This document shows, in pieces, positions 8,570 through 15,797 of a stretch of DNA of 64,000 bases. A program made the translations under genes and the position numbers. Source of the DNA: UBA5796 sp040752455 (GTDB taxonomy: Bacteria > Chloroflexota > Anaerolineae > Anaerolineales > Villigracilaceae); the NCBI GenBank assembly GCA_049324115.1, contig JBMOMN010000020.1:290011-354010 (forward strand). Reading direction: 5' to 3'. The number at the start of each line of letters is the position of its first letter. The stretch's first letter is position 1. The notes under the pieces are model-generated. The model worked only from the letters and a program-made list of their open reading frames with translations. It was not told the origin of the DNA and ran no database searches.

Positions 8570-9274
8570 ATGCAGGTCACCATGAAGATATTCCGCTTCA
8601 ACCCTGAGAGAGACACCAAATTCCATTACGAGACCTACACCCTCGAAGCCGAGCCGACCGACCGCGTGCTCGACCTGCTGGAGCGCGTCAAGGGCTACGA
8701 GGACGGTACGCTGGCCTTCCGCCGCTCCTGCGCCCACGGCGTGTGCGGCTCAGACGCCATGCGCATCAACGGGCGCAACTACCTGGCCTGCAAGTCGCTG
8801 GTCAAGGATTTTGGCGCAAAGATCACCGTCGAACCGATCCTCGGCCTGAGGGTCATCAAAGACCTGATCGTGGACATGGGACCCTTCTTCGACAACTACA
8901 AGAAGATCCTGCCCTACTTCATCACCGGCAGCCCGGTCCCCGAAGACGGACGCGAACGCCTGCAAAGCCAGGAGGACCGCGAGCGCTTCGACGACACCAC
9001 CAAGTGTATCCTGTGCGCCGCCTGCACCACCTCCTGCCCGTCCTTTTGGGCCAGCGACGACTACTTCGGCCCGGCGGCCATCGTCAACGCCCACCGTTTC
9101 ATCTTTGACACCCGCGACGAGGCCGCTTCCGAGCGTCTCGAAATCCTGGCCGAGACCTCCGGCGTGGCGCGCTGTCACACCACCTACAACTGCACCGTCG
9201 CCTGCCCGCGCGAGATCCAGATCACCAAAGCCATCGGCGAAGTCAAGATGGCAATGATCACCGGGAAGGTTTAG
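8570..9274 (+). CDS. sdhB: Succinate dehydrogenase iron-sulfur subunit
   Basis: A 234-residue protein that passes electrons from FAD to quinone. It carries the [2Fe-2S] set Cys54, Cys59 (with Asp62) and Cys74; the [4Fe-4S] set CILCAACTTSC (Cys146, 149, 152) with Cys156; and the [3Fe-4S] set Cys202, Cys208 and Cys212. AGAGGAGG precedes the ATG. It is the last gene of the operon and is followed by a hairpin terminator. Confidence 0.97.
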   Translation: MQVTMKIFRFNPERDTKFHYETYTLEAEPTDRVLDLLERVKGYEDGTLAFRRSCAHGVCGSDAMRINGRNYLACKSLVKDFGAKITVEPILGLRVIKDLIVDMGPFFDNYKKILPYFITGSPVPEDGRERLQSQEDRERFDDTTKCILCAACTTSCPSFWASDDYFGPAAIVNAHRFIFDTRDEAASERLEILAETSGVARCHTTYNCTVACPREIQITKAIGEVKMAMITGKV

Positions 9275-9311
9275 GTCCAGTCATCAGTTTTCAGTAATCA
9301 GTGTTCAGCAG

Positions 9312-9337
9312 GCCGCGTGATGAACGCGGCTTCTTTA
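9312..9337 (+). terminator. Terminator after sdhCDAB
   Basis: GCCGCGT and ACGCGGC form a 7-bp stem with a GATGA loop, followed by TTCTTT. Confidence 0.65.
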
Positions 9338-9341
9338 TTAG

Positions 9342-9370
9342 TTGAAATTCGCCTGCGCGGGCTGTATAGT
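9342..9370 (+). promoter_or_regulatory. Promoter of the dodecin gene
   Basis: TTGAAA (9342-9347), a 17-nt spacer and TATAGT (9365-9370) make a near-consensus sigma70-type promoter. The leader is about 33 nt. Confidence 0.72.
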
Positions 9371-9378
9371 ATATACAG
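9362..9378. promoter_or_regulatory. Palindrome over the dodecin -10 box (operator candidate)
   Basis: CTGTATA-GTA-TATACAG is a perfect inverted repeat covering the -10 box and predicted transcription start. It resembles a LexA box but has 9 rather than 8 bases between CTGT and ACAG. A repressor bound here would block transcription. Confidence 0.5.
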
Positions 9379-9409
9379 TCGTTCTTTTACCAACCGAAGG
9401 AGGTACGAA

Positions 9410-9622
9410 ATGTCTGAAAGTATTTACAAAGTGATCACCCTCGTTGGAACCAGCACCGAATCCTGGGAAAAGGCCGTGGCGAACGCGGTCGAGCAGGCCT
9501 CCAAAACCCTGCGCGACCTGCGCGTGGCCGAAGTGCTTCAATTCGACACCACCATCGAAAACGGGAAGATCGCCGCTTACCGGGTCAAGGTCAACCTCTC
9601 GTTCAAGTTCGAAGGAACCTAA
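9410..9622 (+). CDS. Dodecin family flavin-binding protein
   Basis: A 70-residue protein, MSESIYKVITLVGTSTESW..., with the family marks SWEKAVANAVEQASKTLRDLR, VAEV and a closing VKVNLSFKFE strand. Dodecins form hollow dodecamers that store or buffer flavins. The ATG at 9410 is set by a GAAGGAGG site; an upstream in-frame start has none. It is a single gene with its own promoter, operator-like palindrome and terminator. Confidence 0.88.
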   Translation: MSESIYKVITLVGTSTESWEKAVANAVEQASKTLRDLRVAEVLQFDTTIENGKIAAYRVKVNLSFKFEGT

Positions 9623-9646
9623 TCCTTGCTCCGCTCAAAGACCGAA

Positions 9647-9683
9647 CTCAGCGCAAGATGTCAGGTCTTGCGCTGAGCGTTTA
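9647..9683 (+). terminator. Terminator after dodecin
   Basis: CTCAGCGCAAGA and TCTTGCGCTGAG form a perfect 12-bp stem with a 7-nt loop. The T tract is weak (CGTTTAAATCTTT). Confidence 0.6.
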
Positions 9684-9689
9684 AATCTT

Positions 9690-10102
9690 TCTGGCTCTCC
9701 CGTTTTTACCGGGAAAACCTTTGAAACACGAAGGAACACAAAGTATCCATGAACTCCGTTCACCCCGAAGGATGAAAAAGGAGTCCAAAGTCTCCAGACT
9801 TTGGCGCCAACGTCGGGAGACGCTGGAGTCCGCGCCCTATTTTCATATCAGTCAACGAAGGAAAACGCGTCCGGCAGTGCGCCTTTTCTCCCTTTGAGCG
9901 CCTTCGTGACCCTTTGTGTTTAGGCTCTTTCCCGTAATTGCGGAAGAGCCATCTTTCTTTTACACAACAAGTCTGTAGGAGAAAACCAGCCGGAAAGCAC
10001 AGGCTTTGAGCCGGCAGTAGTGAGCCGCTAACCCTTTCACCGCCAGGGATGATTCTTTTGTATAATGAGAGCATGTCGGTCTGATTAAAAAGCGAGGCGA
10101 AA
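9690..10102. repeat. Gene-free region with a copy of a dispersed repeat
   Basis: No gene is supported. Positions 9737-9831 are nearly identical, in inverted orientation, to 50664-50759. A hairpin GGCTCTT/AAGAGCC with inner pairing lies at 9923-9950 and is followed by a T-rich run. TATAAT at 10061-10066 is probably the -10 box of the next gene. Confidence 0.6.
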
Positions 10103-12217
10103 ATGGCTTTTACCCCCAACTACCTCTCCCAGCAAGACCCCGATTGGAAGAACGTCAAACTCGGTTTCGGCGATGTGACCCTCGGCACCGATGGCTGCGC
10201 CGTCACCGCCCTGGCCATGCTGGTCAACGGCTACGGCTATAACGAGACGCCCAAGACCCTCAACCAGAAGCTCAAGGATTTGGGATCGGGCAACGGCTTC
10301 ATCGGCCCGCTGGTGGTCTGGGGAGCGCTGCCGCTGGCCTTCCCGCGCCTGACCTACAGGAACCTGATCCTGTCCCGCGACCACGACGCGCCCACCGCCG
10401 AGATTGACGCCGCCATCGCCCGCGGCCAGCCGGTGGTGGTCGAGACCGACCGTTCGCTCGCCAAAGGCTTGCAAAACCACTGGGTGGTGCTCTACGCCAA
10501 ACAGGGCGACGATTACCTGATGCTCGACCCCTGGCCCTACCCGCCCGACAACAAGGACACCCTGCTCACCGTCCGTTACGGGTTCGGGCGCCCGGCGAGG
10601 AAGGTCATCACCGCGCTTGTTTTCTACGACGGACAGGCCGCCTCGCCGCCGGTCCCGCAGCCGCCCCCGGTCGAAACGGACCTGTTCGTGCGGGTCTTCA
10701 GCGACCTGGACTCGGGCCTGCGTCTCCGATCCCAGCCGTCCACCGCGTCTGACACGCTCGCCATCGAACCCGCCGGGACGGTGCTGCGCGTCATCGAGGC
10801 CGAAGGCCCGGCCAGGGCCAAGATCGGCGTGGTGAACCAGTGGCTGCGGGTGCGCGACCCGAAGGGAGTCGAGGGGTACGTGGCGGCCTGGTACGTGGAA
10901 TCCGCCCAACCCGTCCCGCCCGCACCGGAGCCGGAACCCGAACCGGAGCCTGGACCGCCCCCGGTCCCCGCGCCCGATCCGCAGGCGCTGATCGAAGCCG
11001 TCAACTCCCTGCGCGTCTCGAAGGGACTGCCGCCCTATAAATCCAGCGACATCCTGAACGGGATCGCCACCCGGCACGCGGCTTACATGGCCTCCAGCGG
11101 GCAGATCAGCCACCTCGACGCGGCCGGCAAGCGTCCCTTCCAGCGCGCCCTCGACGCCGGGTACGCCCTGGCAGGGGACTTGAGCCGGGGCGGGTTCATG
11201 TCCGAAAATATCGTGGCGGGCGTGGATCTGTCCCCGCAGGAGGCCGTATCGCAATGGCTGGCGGACGACCCGCATACCAACACCATGCTTTCGGACAGGT
11301 ACACCGAGGCCGGGGCGGGGATTGCCGTGGCCGGGAATTTGACTTACTACTGCCTCGACGCGGCCCTGCCCAAGACGACCGTCCCCACGCCCGAACCTGA
11401 ACCTGAACCCGAACCGGAGCCTGAGCCGGAACCTGCGCCGGGCAGGCCGAAAGTGTACGTTTCGCCTTCGGTGGGCAGCGGCGGCCTGGCTTTGCGCAAG
11501 GAGGCCTCCGAAACGGCCAGGGAGATCGCCCGCCTGAGCGCCAGGGCCGAACTGACCAGCCTGGAGGGGGCCGACTCGGTCCAGAAGAAGGTGGGGGTCA
11601 ACGGCAAGTGGCTGATGGTGAAAGACGCCCGCGGCAATTCCGGTTACGCGGCCGCCTGGATGCTGGTCCTGTCGCTGGACGGGATCCCGGAACCGCAGCC
11701 TGAACCCTCGCAGATGACCGTGATCGTCTTCCCCTCGCTGGGCAGCGGCGGCCTGCGGATGCGGGCGCAGCCTTCGCTGGGCGGCTCGCTGGTGACGATC
11801 CTGCCGGGCGGGAGCGAACTGGCCGTGCTCGAAGACCCGTCCACAGCGAGGCCCAAGATCGGCGTGACCAACCAGTGGCTGAACGCGCGCGACAGGCAGG
11901 GTCACGTGGGCTACGTGGCCGCCTGGTTCGTGAGCGAAGCGCCGTCGGGCGGAGGGACGCCCACCCCGCCGCCCCAGCCCGGCCCGTCGGGGCTGACCGT
12001 TTACGTCTCGCCGCTGGCCGGGAACGGCCTGCGCCTGCGCAGCGGGCCGTCCACGAGTTCGTCCACCGTCAAAACCTTGCCCGCCAGCGCCCCGTTGTCC
12101 GTGCTGGAACCGGCCGCCCAGTCCGAGGCCAAGATCGGCGCGTTCGGCCAGTGGCTCAACGTCAAAGACGCCGCCGGGGCGGTGGGCTACGTGGCGGCTT
12201 GGTACGTGAACAAGTAG
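10103..12217 (+). CDS. C39-like peptidase / SH3 / CAP multidomain protein
   Basis: A 704-residue modular protein. Residues 1-175 look like a papain-fold C39-type domain with candidate catalytic Cys32 (GTDGCAVTALAM), His126 (NHWVVLY) and Asp142 (LDPWPYP). Then come an SH3-like repeat (about 195-265), a Pro-Glu linker, a CAP/SCP-like domain (about 285-425; RHAAYM, ISHLD, SENIV, DPHTN), another Pro-Glu linker and three more SH3-like repeats, each ending in a GYVAAWYV-like strand. These modules usually act on or bind cell-wall or extracellular matter. No signal peptide is visible, and an in-frame stop six codons upstream excludes a longer start. Function is not established. Confidence 0.75.
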   Translation: MAFTPNYLSQQDPDWKNVKLGFGDVTLGTDGCAVTALAMLVNGYGYNETPKTLNQKLKDLGSGNGFIGPLVVWGALPLAFPRLTYRNLILSRDHDAPTAEIDAAIARGQPVVVETDRSLAKGLQNHWVVLYAKQGDDYLMLDPWPYPPDNKDTLLTVRYGFGRPARKVITALVFYDGQAASPPVPQPPPVETDLFVRVFSDLDSGLRLRSQPSTASDTLAIEPAGTVLRVIEAEGPARAKIGVVNQWLRVRDPKGVEGYVAAWYVESAQPVPPAPEPEPEPEPGPPPVPAPDPQALIEAVNSLRVSKGLPPYKSSDILNGIATRHAAYMASSGQISHLDAAGKRPFQRALDAGYALAGDLSRGGFMSENIVAGVDLSPQEAVSQWLADDPHTNTMLSDRYTEAGAGIAVAGNLTYYCLDAALPKTTVPTPEPEPEPEPEPEPEPAPGRPKVYVSPSVGSGGLALRKEASETAREIARLSARAELTSLEGADSVQKKVGVNGKWLMVKDARGNSGYAAAWMLVLSLDGIPEPQPEPSQMTVIVFPSLGSGGLRMRAQPSLGGSLVTILPGGSELAVLEDPSTARPKIGVTNQWLNARDRQGHVGYVAAWFVSEAPSGGGTPTPPPQPGPSGLTVYVSPLAGNGLRLRSGPSTSSSTVKTLPASAPLSVLEPAAQSEAKIGAFGQWLNVKDAAGAVGYVAAWYVNK

Positions 12218-12314
12218 GTCACGTTTGAAACGTGACCAGATTTCCATGATGGATAGCCTGGTAACGTTTCAGCCGTGACCAGGCCGTTTCTCACAGTCAC
12301 GCTCGAAGCGTGAC
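12217..12314. repeat. Cluster of TCACG-type palindromes
   Basis: There are three palindromes: arms GGTCACGTTT/AAACGTGACC (12217-12237, overlapping the stop codon), a degenerate GGTAACGTTTCAGCCGTGACC form, and GTCACGCT/AGCGTGAC (12296-12314). The first also occurs at 39969-39985. They may end transcription of the preceding gene. Confidence 0.6.
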
Positions 12315-12328
12315 CTACAAGAGGTTTT

Positions 12329-13510
12329 ATGACCAGCACCACCCTACAACACCTCGAACACTTATCCGTCAAGATCGGGCCGCGCGGCTCGACCACGCCC
12401 CAGGAACGCCAGGCGCACGAATACGCCCACGCCTGGTTCGAGACCCTCGGCCTGGAGACCCACTGGGAACCGTTCACCTCCCCGACTTCCGGCTGGCGCC
12501 CGTTCGTGTTGGCCTCCCTGGGCGGATTGTTTGCCCTGCTGGAGGTGCTGTTCAGGAGCCGGGCCATTGCCCTGGCTGCCGGGCTGTTCATGCTGGTCAT
12601 CACCGTTTCGGTTTTACTGGAACTGCACTTCAAGCCCAACCCGTTGAGGCTCTTCCTGCCCACAGGACCGAGTCAGAACGTGTGGGCGCGCCTCCCGGCC
12701 AAAAAGACGCCCAAACGCCGGGTCGTGATCGCCGGTCACATAGACACGCAGCGCACGCCCTGGGCCTTCACCTCGCCGCAACGCCTGGCCTTCTTCCAGA
12801 ACGTCAGCACCGTGGGCGTGGTCGCTTTTGCGGCCTCGGCCCTTTTCTATATCTTGATGGCTTTCTTCGATTTCGGGGCTTTCCGCTGGCTGGCGCTGGT
12901 CTTTGCCCCGATCTTCCTGCTCGTTTTATTCGTCACCGCCCAGCCCGAGCGGACGCCGTTCACCCACGGCGCGAACGACAACGCCAGCGGCGCGTCGGTG
13001 GTGATGAGCCTGGCCGGGCAGCTGGCCGAAAGCCCGCTGGAGAACGTCGAGGTCTGGGCGCTGGCCGACGGCTGCGAGGAGGTCGGCGGGTTCGGCGTTC
13101 AGGCGTTCATCCGAAAATACCGCGAAGAACTCAAGACGATGAGCGTGATCAACCTGGACAACCTCGCCGGGAAGGGGGCGGGCATCTGCTACGTCAGCCG
13201 GGAGGGGATGCTGCTGCCGCTCAAGGCTTCGCCGGAGCTGCTCTCGATTGCGAATGAAATCGCAGAGGAATTTACCGCCGAACGAGCCGACCTGAAGGTC
13301 TATGCCCGCGAGTTCACCACCCTGCACACCGACGGCTCGGTCTTCATGCTGAGCGACATCCCGACCATTTCATTCCTCGGCCTGACCCCCGAAGGCGCGC
13401 TCCCCGACTGGCACCAGGCGAGCGACACCTTCGACCGGGTGGACCCGAAAGCGGTCGAGGCGGTGGAGACGTTCGTACTGGGAATGTTGAGAAGGATGGA
13501 CAGGTCTTAA
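12329..13510 (+). CDS. M28-family metallopeptidase with membrane segments
   Basis: A 393-residue protein with the dizinc aminopeptidase residues of family M28: AGHIDT (His, Asp), GANDNASG (Asp), GCEEVGGFG (Glu-Glu), INLDN (Asp) and WHQASDTFD (His). Two hydrophobic stretches (about 55-95 and 155-195) make it a likely membrane-bound peptidase, which is unusual next to soluble family members. The start ATG at 12329 has a weak AAGAGG site. Its last codons (MLRRMDRS) are partly repeated downstream at 14520-14537. Confidence 0.85.
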   Translation: MTSTTLQHLEHLSVKIGPRGSTTPQERQAHEYAHAWFETLGLETHWEPFTSPTSGWRPFVLASLGGLFALLEVLFRSRAIALAAGLFMLVITVSVLLELHFKPNPLRLFLPTGPSQNVWARLPAKKTPKRRVVIAGHIDTQRTPWAFTSPQRLAFFQNVSTVGVVAFAASALFYILMAFFDFGAFRWLALVFAPIFLLVLFVTAQPERTPFTHGANDNASGASVVMSLAGQLAESPLENVEVWALADGCEEVGGFGVQAFIRKYREELKTMSVINLDNLAGKGAGICYVSREGMLLPLKASPELLSIANEIAEEFTAERADLKVYAREFTTLHTDGSVFMLSDIPTISFLGLTPEGALPDWHQASDTFDRVDPKAVEAVETFVLGMLRRMDRS

Positions 13511-13513
13511 ACA

Positions 13514-13550
13514 AAAGCCCCGCTCTTTCGAATGGAGCGGGGCTTTATTG
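13514..13550. terminator. Bidirectional terminator between M28 peptidase and PIN toxin
   Basis: AAAGCCCCGCTC and GAGCGGGGCTTT form a perfect 12-bp stem with a 9-nt loop. T-rich flanks on both strands let it serve the two converging genes. Confidence 0.8.
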
Positions 13551-13551
13551 T

Positions 13552-13989
13552 TCAATACAGGCCTTCCGGCCAAATCTTTAGACCGGCTTTCTGGCCCGCC
13601 AGCCAGAGTTCTCGATCATAAGTTGCCAGCGTCACCTGCATATCCAGAGTCCCCTGCCAGACGACCGCCGAAGCAAGGTGGACCGCGTCGTAACCGCGCA
13701 ATCCATGCTCCCAGGCCAGACGGGAAGCGGTTTCGACTAAAGAGGGCGTGACGAGCAGGCGGGTAAACGAAGGCCAGTGGCCGAGAAAATCCTGCCAGGC
13801 AGTCCGGGCCGCATCCTGCTCCACCCATCCCTGGCGGATCGCTTTCGAGAGTGTGGACGCCATCTCCGTGTTCGCCAGAATGACCGAGCCGACGGTATTG
13901 GCATTGTCTATCAGGGCAATTACATCATCTGTGCCAGATTCGCACACATACCTTTTGACCAGCGCACTGGTATCCGCATAGACTATCAT
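13552..13989 (-). CDS. vapC: VapC-like PIN-domain toxin
   Basis: A 145-residue PIN-domain protein. The acidic metal-binding set of the family is complete: Asp6 (VYADTSALVKRY), Glu42 (ANTEM), Asp101 (RGYDAVHLASA) and Asp125 (TYDREL). PIN toxins are Mg-dependent ribonucleases that cleave tRNA or rRNA when the partner antitoxin is lost. Its ATG overlaps the antitoxin stop by four bases (ATGA), the usual antitoxin-first arrangement. The whole cassette lies between two 18-bp direct repeats. Confidence 0.88.
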   Translation of the reverse strand: MIVYADTSALVKRYVCESGTDDVIALIDNANTVGSVILANTEMASTLSKAIRQGWVEQDAARTAWQDFLGHWPSFTRLLVTPSLVETASRLAWEHGLRGYDAVHLASAVVWQGTLDMQVTLATYDRELWLAGQKAGLKIWPEGLY

Positions 13990-14261
13990 TCCCGCCCCTC
14001 AATCACAAGGTCTGAAAGTTGGCGCGTACCTCGATTGATAGCCTTGGGCTGATATGGCTCTGGTTTCTTTCCGTTCCATTCGATCAGGCCTGCCTGGATC
14101 ATACCTTGCAAGCGTTCATCAACCGATGGCCTGACCGGAACAATTTGACCAATAGTTTTACCTCGTTCGGTTACAACAATTGTTTGTCCAGCCTTGACAT
14201 GCCGCATATACTCGCTGAGTTTGTTTTTCAATTCTCGCGTACCTACCCGGATTTCAGACAT
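13986..14261 (-). CDS. Phd/YefM-type antitoxin of the PIN module
   Basis: A 91-residue protein with the N-terminal Phd/YefM DNA-binding fold: VGTRELKNKLSEYMRHVKAG, then TIVVTERGKTIGQIVP. The C-terminal part, rich in polar residues, would embrace the toxin. Such antitoxins neutralise the PIN nuclease and repress their own operon. AAAGGAG precedes the ATG at 14261. The promoter lies inside an inverted repeat (14272-14305), a likely autoregulation site. Confidence 0.87.
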   Translation of the reverse strand: MSEIRVGTRELKNKLSEYMRHVKAGQTIVVTERGKTIGQIVPVRPSVDERLQGMIQAGLIEWNGKKPEPYQPKAINRGTRQLSDLVIEGRE

Positions 14262-14271
14262 AACAGGCTCC

Positions 14272-14311
14272 TTTGTGGCTACATAATAACCTGCGCAGCC
14301 ACAAAAAGCAA
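14272..14311 (-). promoter_or_regulatory. Promoter and inverted-repeat operator of the PIN module
   Basis: On the minus strand TTGCTT (14306-14311), a 17-nt spacer and TATTAT (14283-14288). TTTGTGGCT (14272-14280) and AGCCACAAA (14297-14305) form a perfect 9-bp inverted repeat that brackets the -10 box. Confidence 0.65.
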
Positions 14312-14334
14312 GGTTACATCACTGCTGTTTCGTA

Positions 14335-14514
14335 CCGTCCCGGTAACTATTTAGCCATTTCTGGTGAGCGGGGCTGAAGCCGCCTGCTCAGTGCATGGAA
14401 GCCCTTCGGGCTGGCATCCTGAGTCGGTTTTAACCGACTTTCATGTACTGAGGCAGGGCTTCAGTCCGCCGAATCAAGGTGCAAAACAACAAGCCTGAAT
14501 AGTTACCCGTCCCG
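14335..14514. mobile_element. MITE-like palindromic element with flanking direct repeats
   Basis: CCGTCCCG occurs at both ends (14335-14342 and 14507-14514) as a direct repeat. Just inside are terminal inverted repeats GGTAACTATT (14342-14351) and AATAGTTACC (14498-14507). The interior folds on itself: a 26-nt imperfect inverted repeat (14372-14397 with 14442-14467) encloses two small hairpins (AGCCC/GGGCT and GTCGGTT/AACCGAC). There is no open frame. The structure fits a short non-autonomous transposable element with an 8-bp target duplication. Confidence 0.6.
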
Positions 14515-14519
14515 AAGGA

Positions 14520-14639
14520 AATGTTGAGAAGGATGGATCGCGGCTGACGGAGTGCGTCGCACCTTTCTAAACGAGGTCCTTCAACCGAAGGCTGCCCCCG
14601 TTTAACGGATTTTCCCTGAGGGGCAGGTGCGACGCACCC
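14520..14639. repeat. Duplicated peptidase 3' fragment and 13-bp inverted repeats
   Basis: AATGTTGAGAAGGATGGA at 14520-14537 repeats 13483-13500, the end of the M28 peptidase gene. Next come GTGCGTCGCACCT (14552-14564) and AGGTGCGACGCAC (14625-14637), a perfect inverted pair whose arms are themselves nearly palindromic. No gene. Confidence 0.6.
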
Positions 14640-15797
14640 TCACGTGAGTTGATTCAAAACCCCCACGAACACTTCCGTCATTTTTTCGATATTGATCTCG
14701 TTGGCTACGATGCTGTAGGAGGCCGCGCCCATGATCCGCAGCCGGTTCAGGTCGGAGAGGGCCAGGCGCAGGGTCTCGACCAGCATGTCCACGTTGTCGG
14801 GCGGGACCTGCCAGCCGTTCTGCGGGCGGACGAGGTCGTCCTGGGTCCCGTCCCCTTTGGCGACGATGACCGGCAACCCGTGGGCCATCGCCTCCTGGAC
14901 GGCCAATCCCCCCGTGCCGGGCAGGACGAAAAGGTCTGCCATCTCGAAAAACGGGCGGACCTCCAGCCCGTGCCTTTCGCCGAGGAAGCTCGCATCCGGG
15001 TAGATGCGGGCCGCCAGGGTGCGCAACGCGTCCAGTTCGGGGCCGTCGCCGACGATCAGCAGGCGCGGCTTGAGGTCTTCGCGCAGCGAGGCGCAGGCGC
15101 GCAGCAGGTGGTCCACCCGCTTGCGGGCCTGCAGCCGCCCGACGAAGAGCACCACCGGCTGGGTCCGCACACCCAGCGGACGGGAGGGCGGCGAGAGCGT
15201 GGGACGGGCGGTGGCCGCGTTGGGGGCCACGAAGATCCTGTCTGCCGGGTAGCCGAGGGCGGCGTACTCGTCGGCGCCGCGGCGGCTGTAGGCGATCAGG
15301 GCGTCGAAGCGGCTCAGGAACTGTCTCCGGCGCATTTGACGGAACCCGGCCCCGGGTCCCGCGAGAGGCGGGGCGCCCAGCCCCCAGCCTACGACGGGCC
15401 GGTCCCGGCGGCGCATCCAGTTGACCGCCGGCGGAGTCGAAAGGTAGCGCGGGTTCGCTTCCACCACCAGGGCGTCGGGGTCCCAATCCCGCAGCCAGTC
15501 CATCAGTCCGTTTTGCCAGCAGACGAAATTGGGATATTTGCCCAGGTGGACGTTTTCCGCCGGGACGAAATGGGCGGTTTGCAGCCGGTTGGTGACGGTG
15601 ATGGATTCGACCGGGTGCGGCGGCCCGGCGAAAACGCTCAGCCCGCCGTCGCAGGAGGCGGCCAGGGCGTTGAAGAACGGAGCGCGGTAAACCGGCAGGA
15701 CGCGCTGCTGGAGGGCCAGTTTGCCGGGGAAGCATTTGTCGTTATTCACAAGGAGTATTCTCGTATTTGCGGGCGTAGATTTCGGCGTGCGGATCAC
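14640..15797 (-). CDS. Glycosyltransferase, GT4-like
   Basis: A 385-residue GT-B glycosyltransferase. The C-terminal nucleotide-sugar half is clear: VVLFVGRLQARKRVDHLL, LLIVGDGPELDAL and the E-x7-E region LPGTGGLAVQEAMAHGLPVIV. It would transfer a sugar in the cytoplasm to a cell-surface glycan or glycolipid. The start is uncertain: a GTG at 15797 overlaps the upstream gene by 56 bp, while a GTG at 15749 gives a shorter protein with little overlap; neither has a strong ribosome site. It is the last gene of a minus-strand group with the next two. Confidence 0.85.
   Translation of the reverse strand: MIRTPKSTPANTRILLVNNDKCFPGKLALQQRVLPVYRAPFFNALAASCDGGLSVFAGPPHPVESITVTNRLQTAHFVPAENVHLGKYPNFVCWQNGLMDWLRDWDPDALVVEANPRYLSTPPAVNWMRRRDRPVVGWGLGAPPLAGPGAGFRQMRRRQFLSRFDALIAYSRRGADEYAALGYPADRIFVAPNAATARPTLSPPSRPLGVRTQPVVLFVGRLQARKRVDHLLRACASLREDLKPRLLIVGDGPELDALRTLAARIYPDASFLGERHGLEVRPFFEMADLFVLPGTGGLAVQEAMAHGLPVIVAKGDGTQDDLVRPQNGWQVPPDNVDMLVETLRLALSDLNRLRIMGAASYSIVANEINIEKMTEVFVGVLNQLT

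Noticed and set aside
6761..8737. 658-codon open frame antisense to sdhA
   Set aside because: Composition artefact opposite a canonical flavoprotein gene with all active-site motifs.
9362..9378. LexA box upstream of dodecin
   Set aside because: The spacing is CTGT-N9-ACAG, not N8, and the SOS box of this lineage may differ. Kept only as an unassigned operator candidate.
10085..12247. 720-codon open frame antisense to the SH3/CAP gene
   Set aside because: Low-complexity Arg/Gly/His-rich product; the plus strand encodes repeated recognisable domains.
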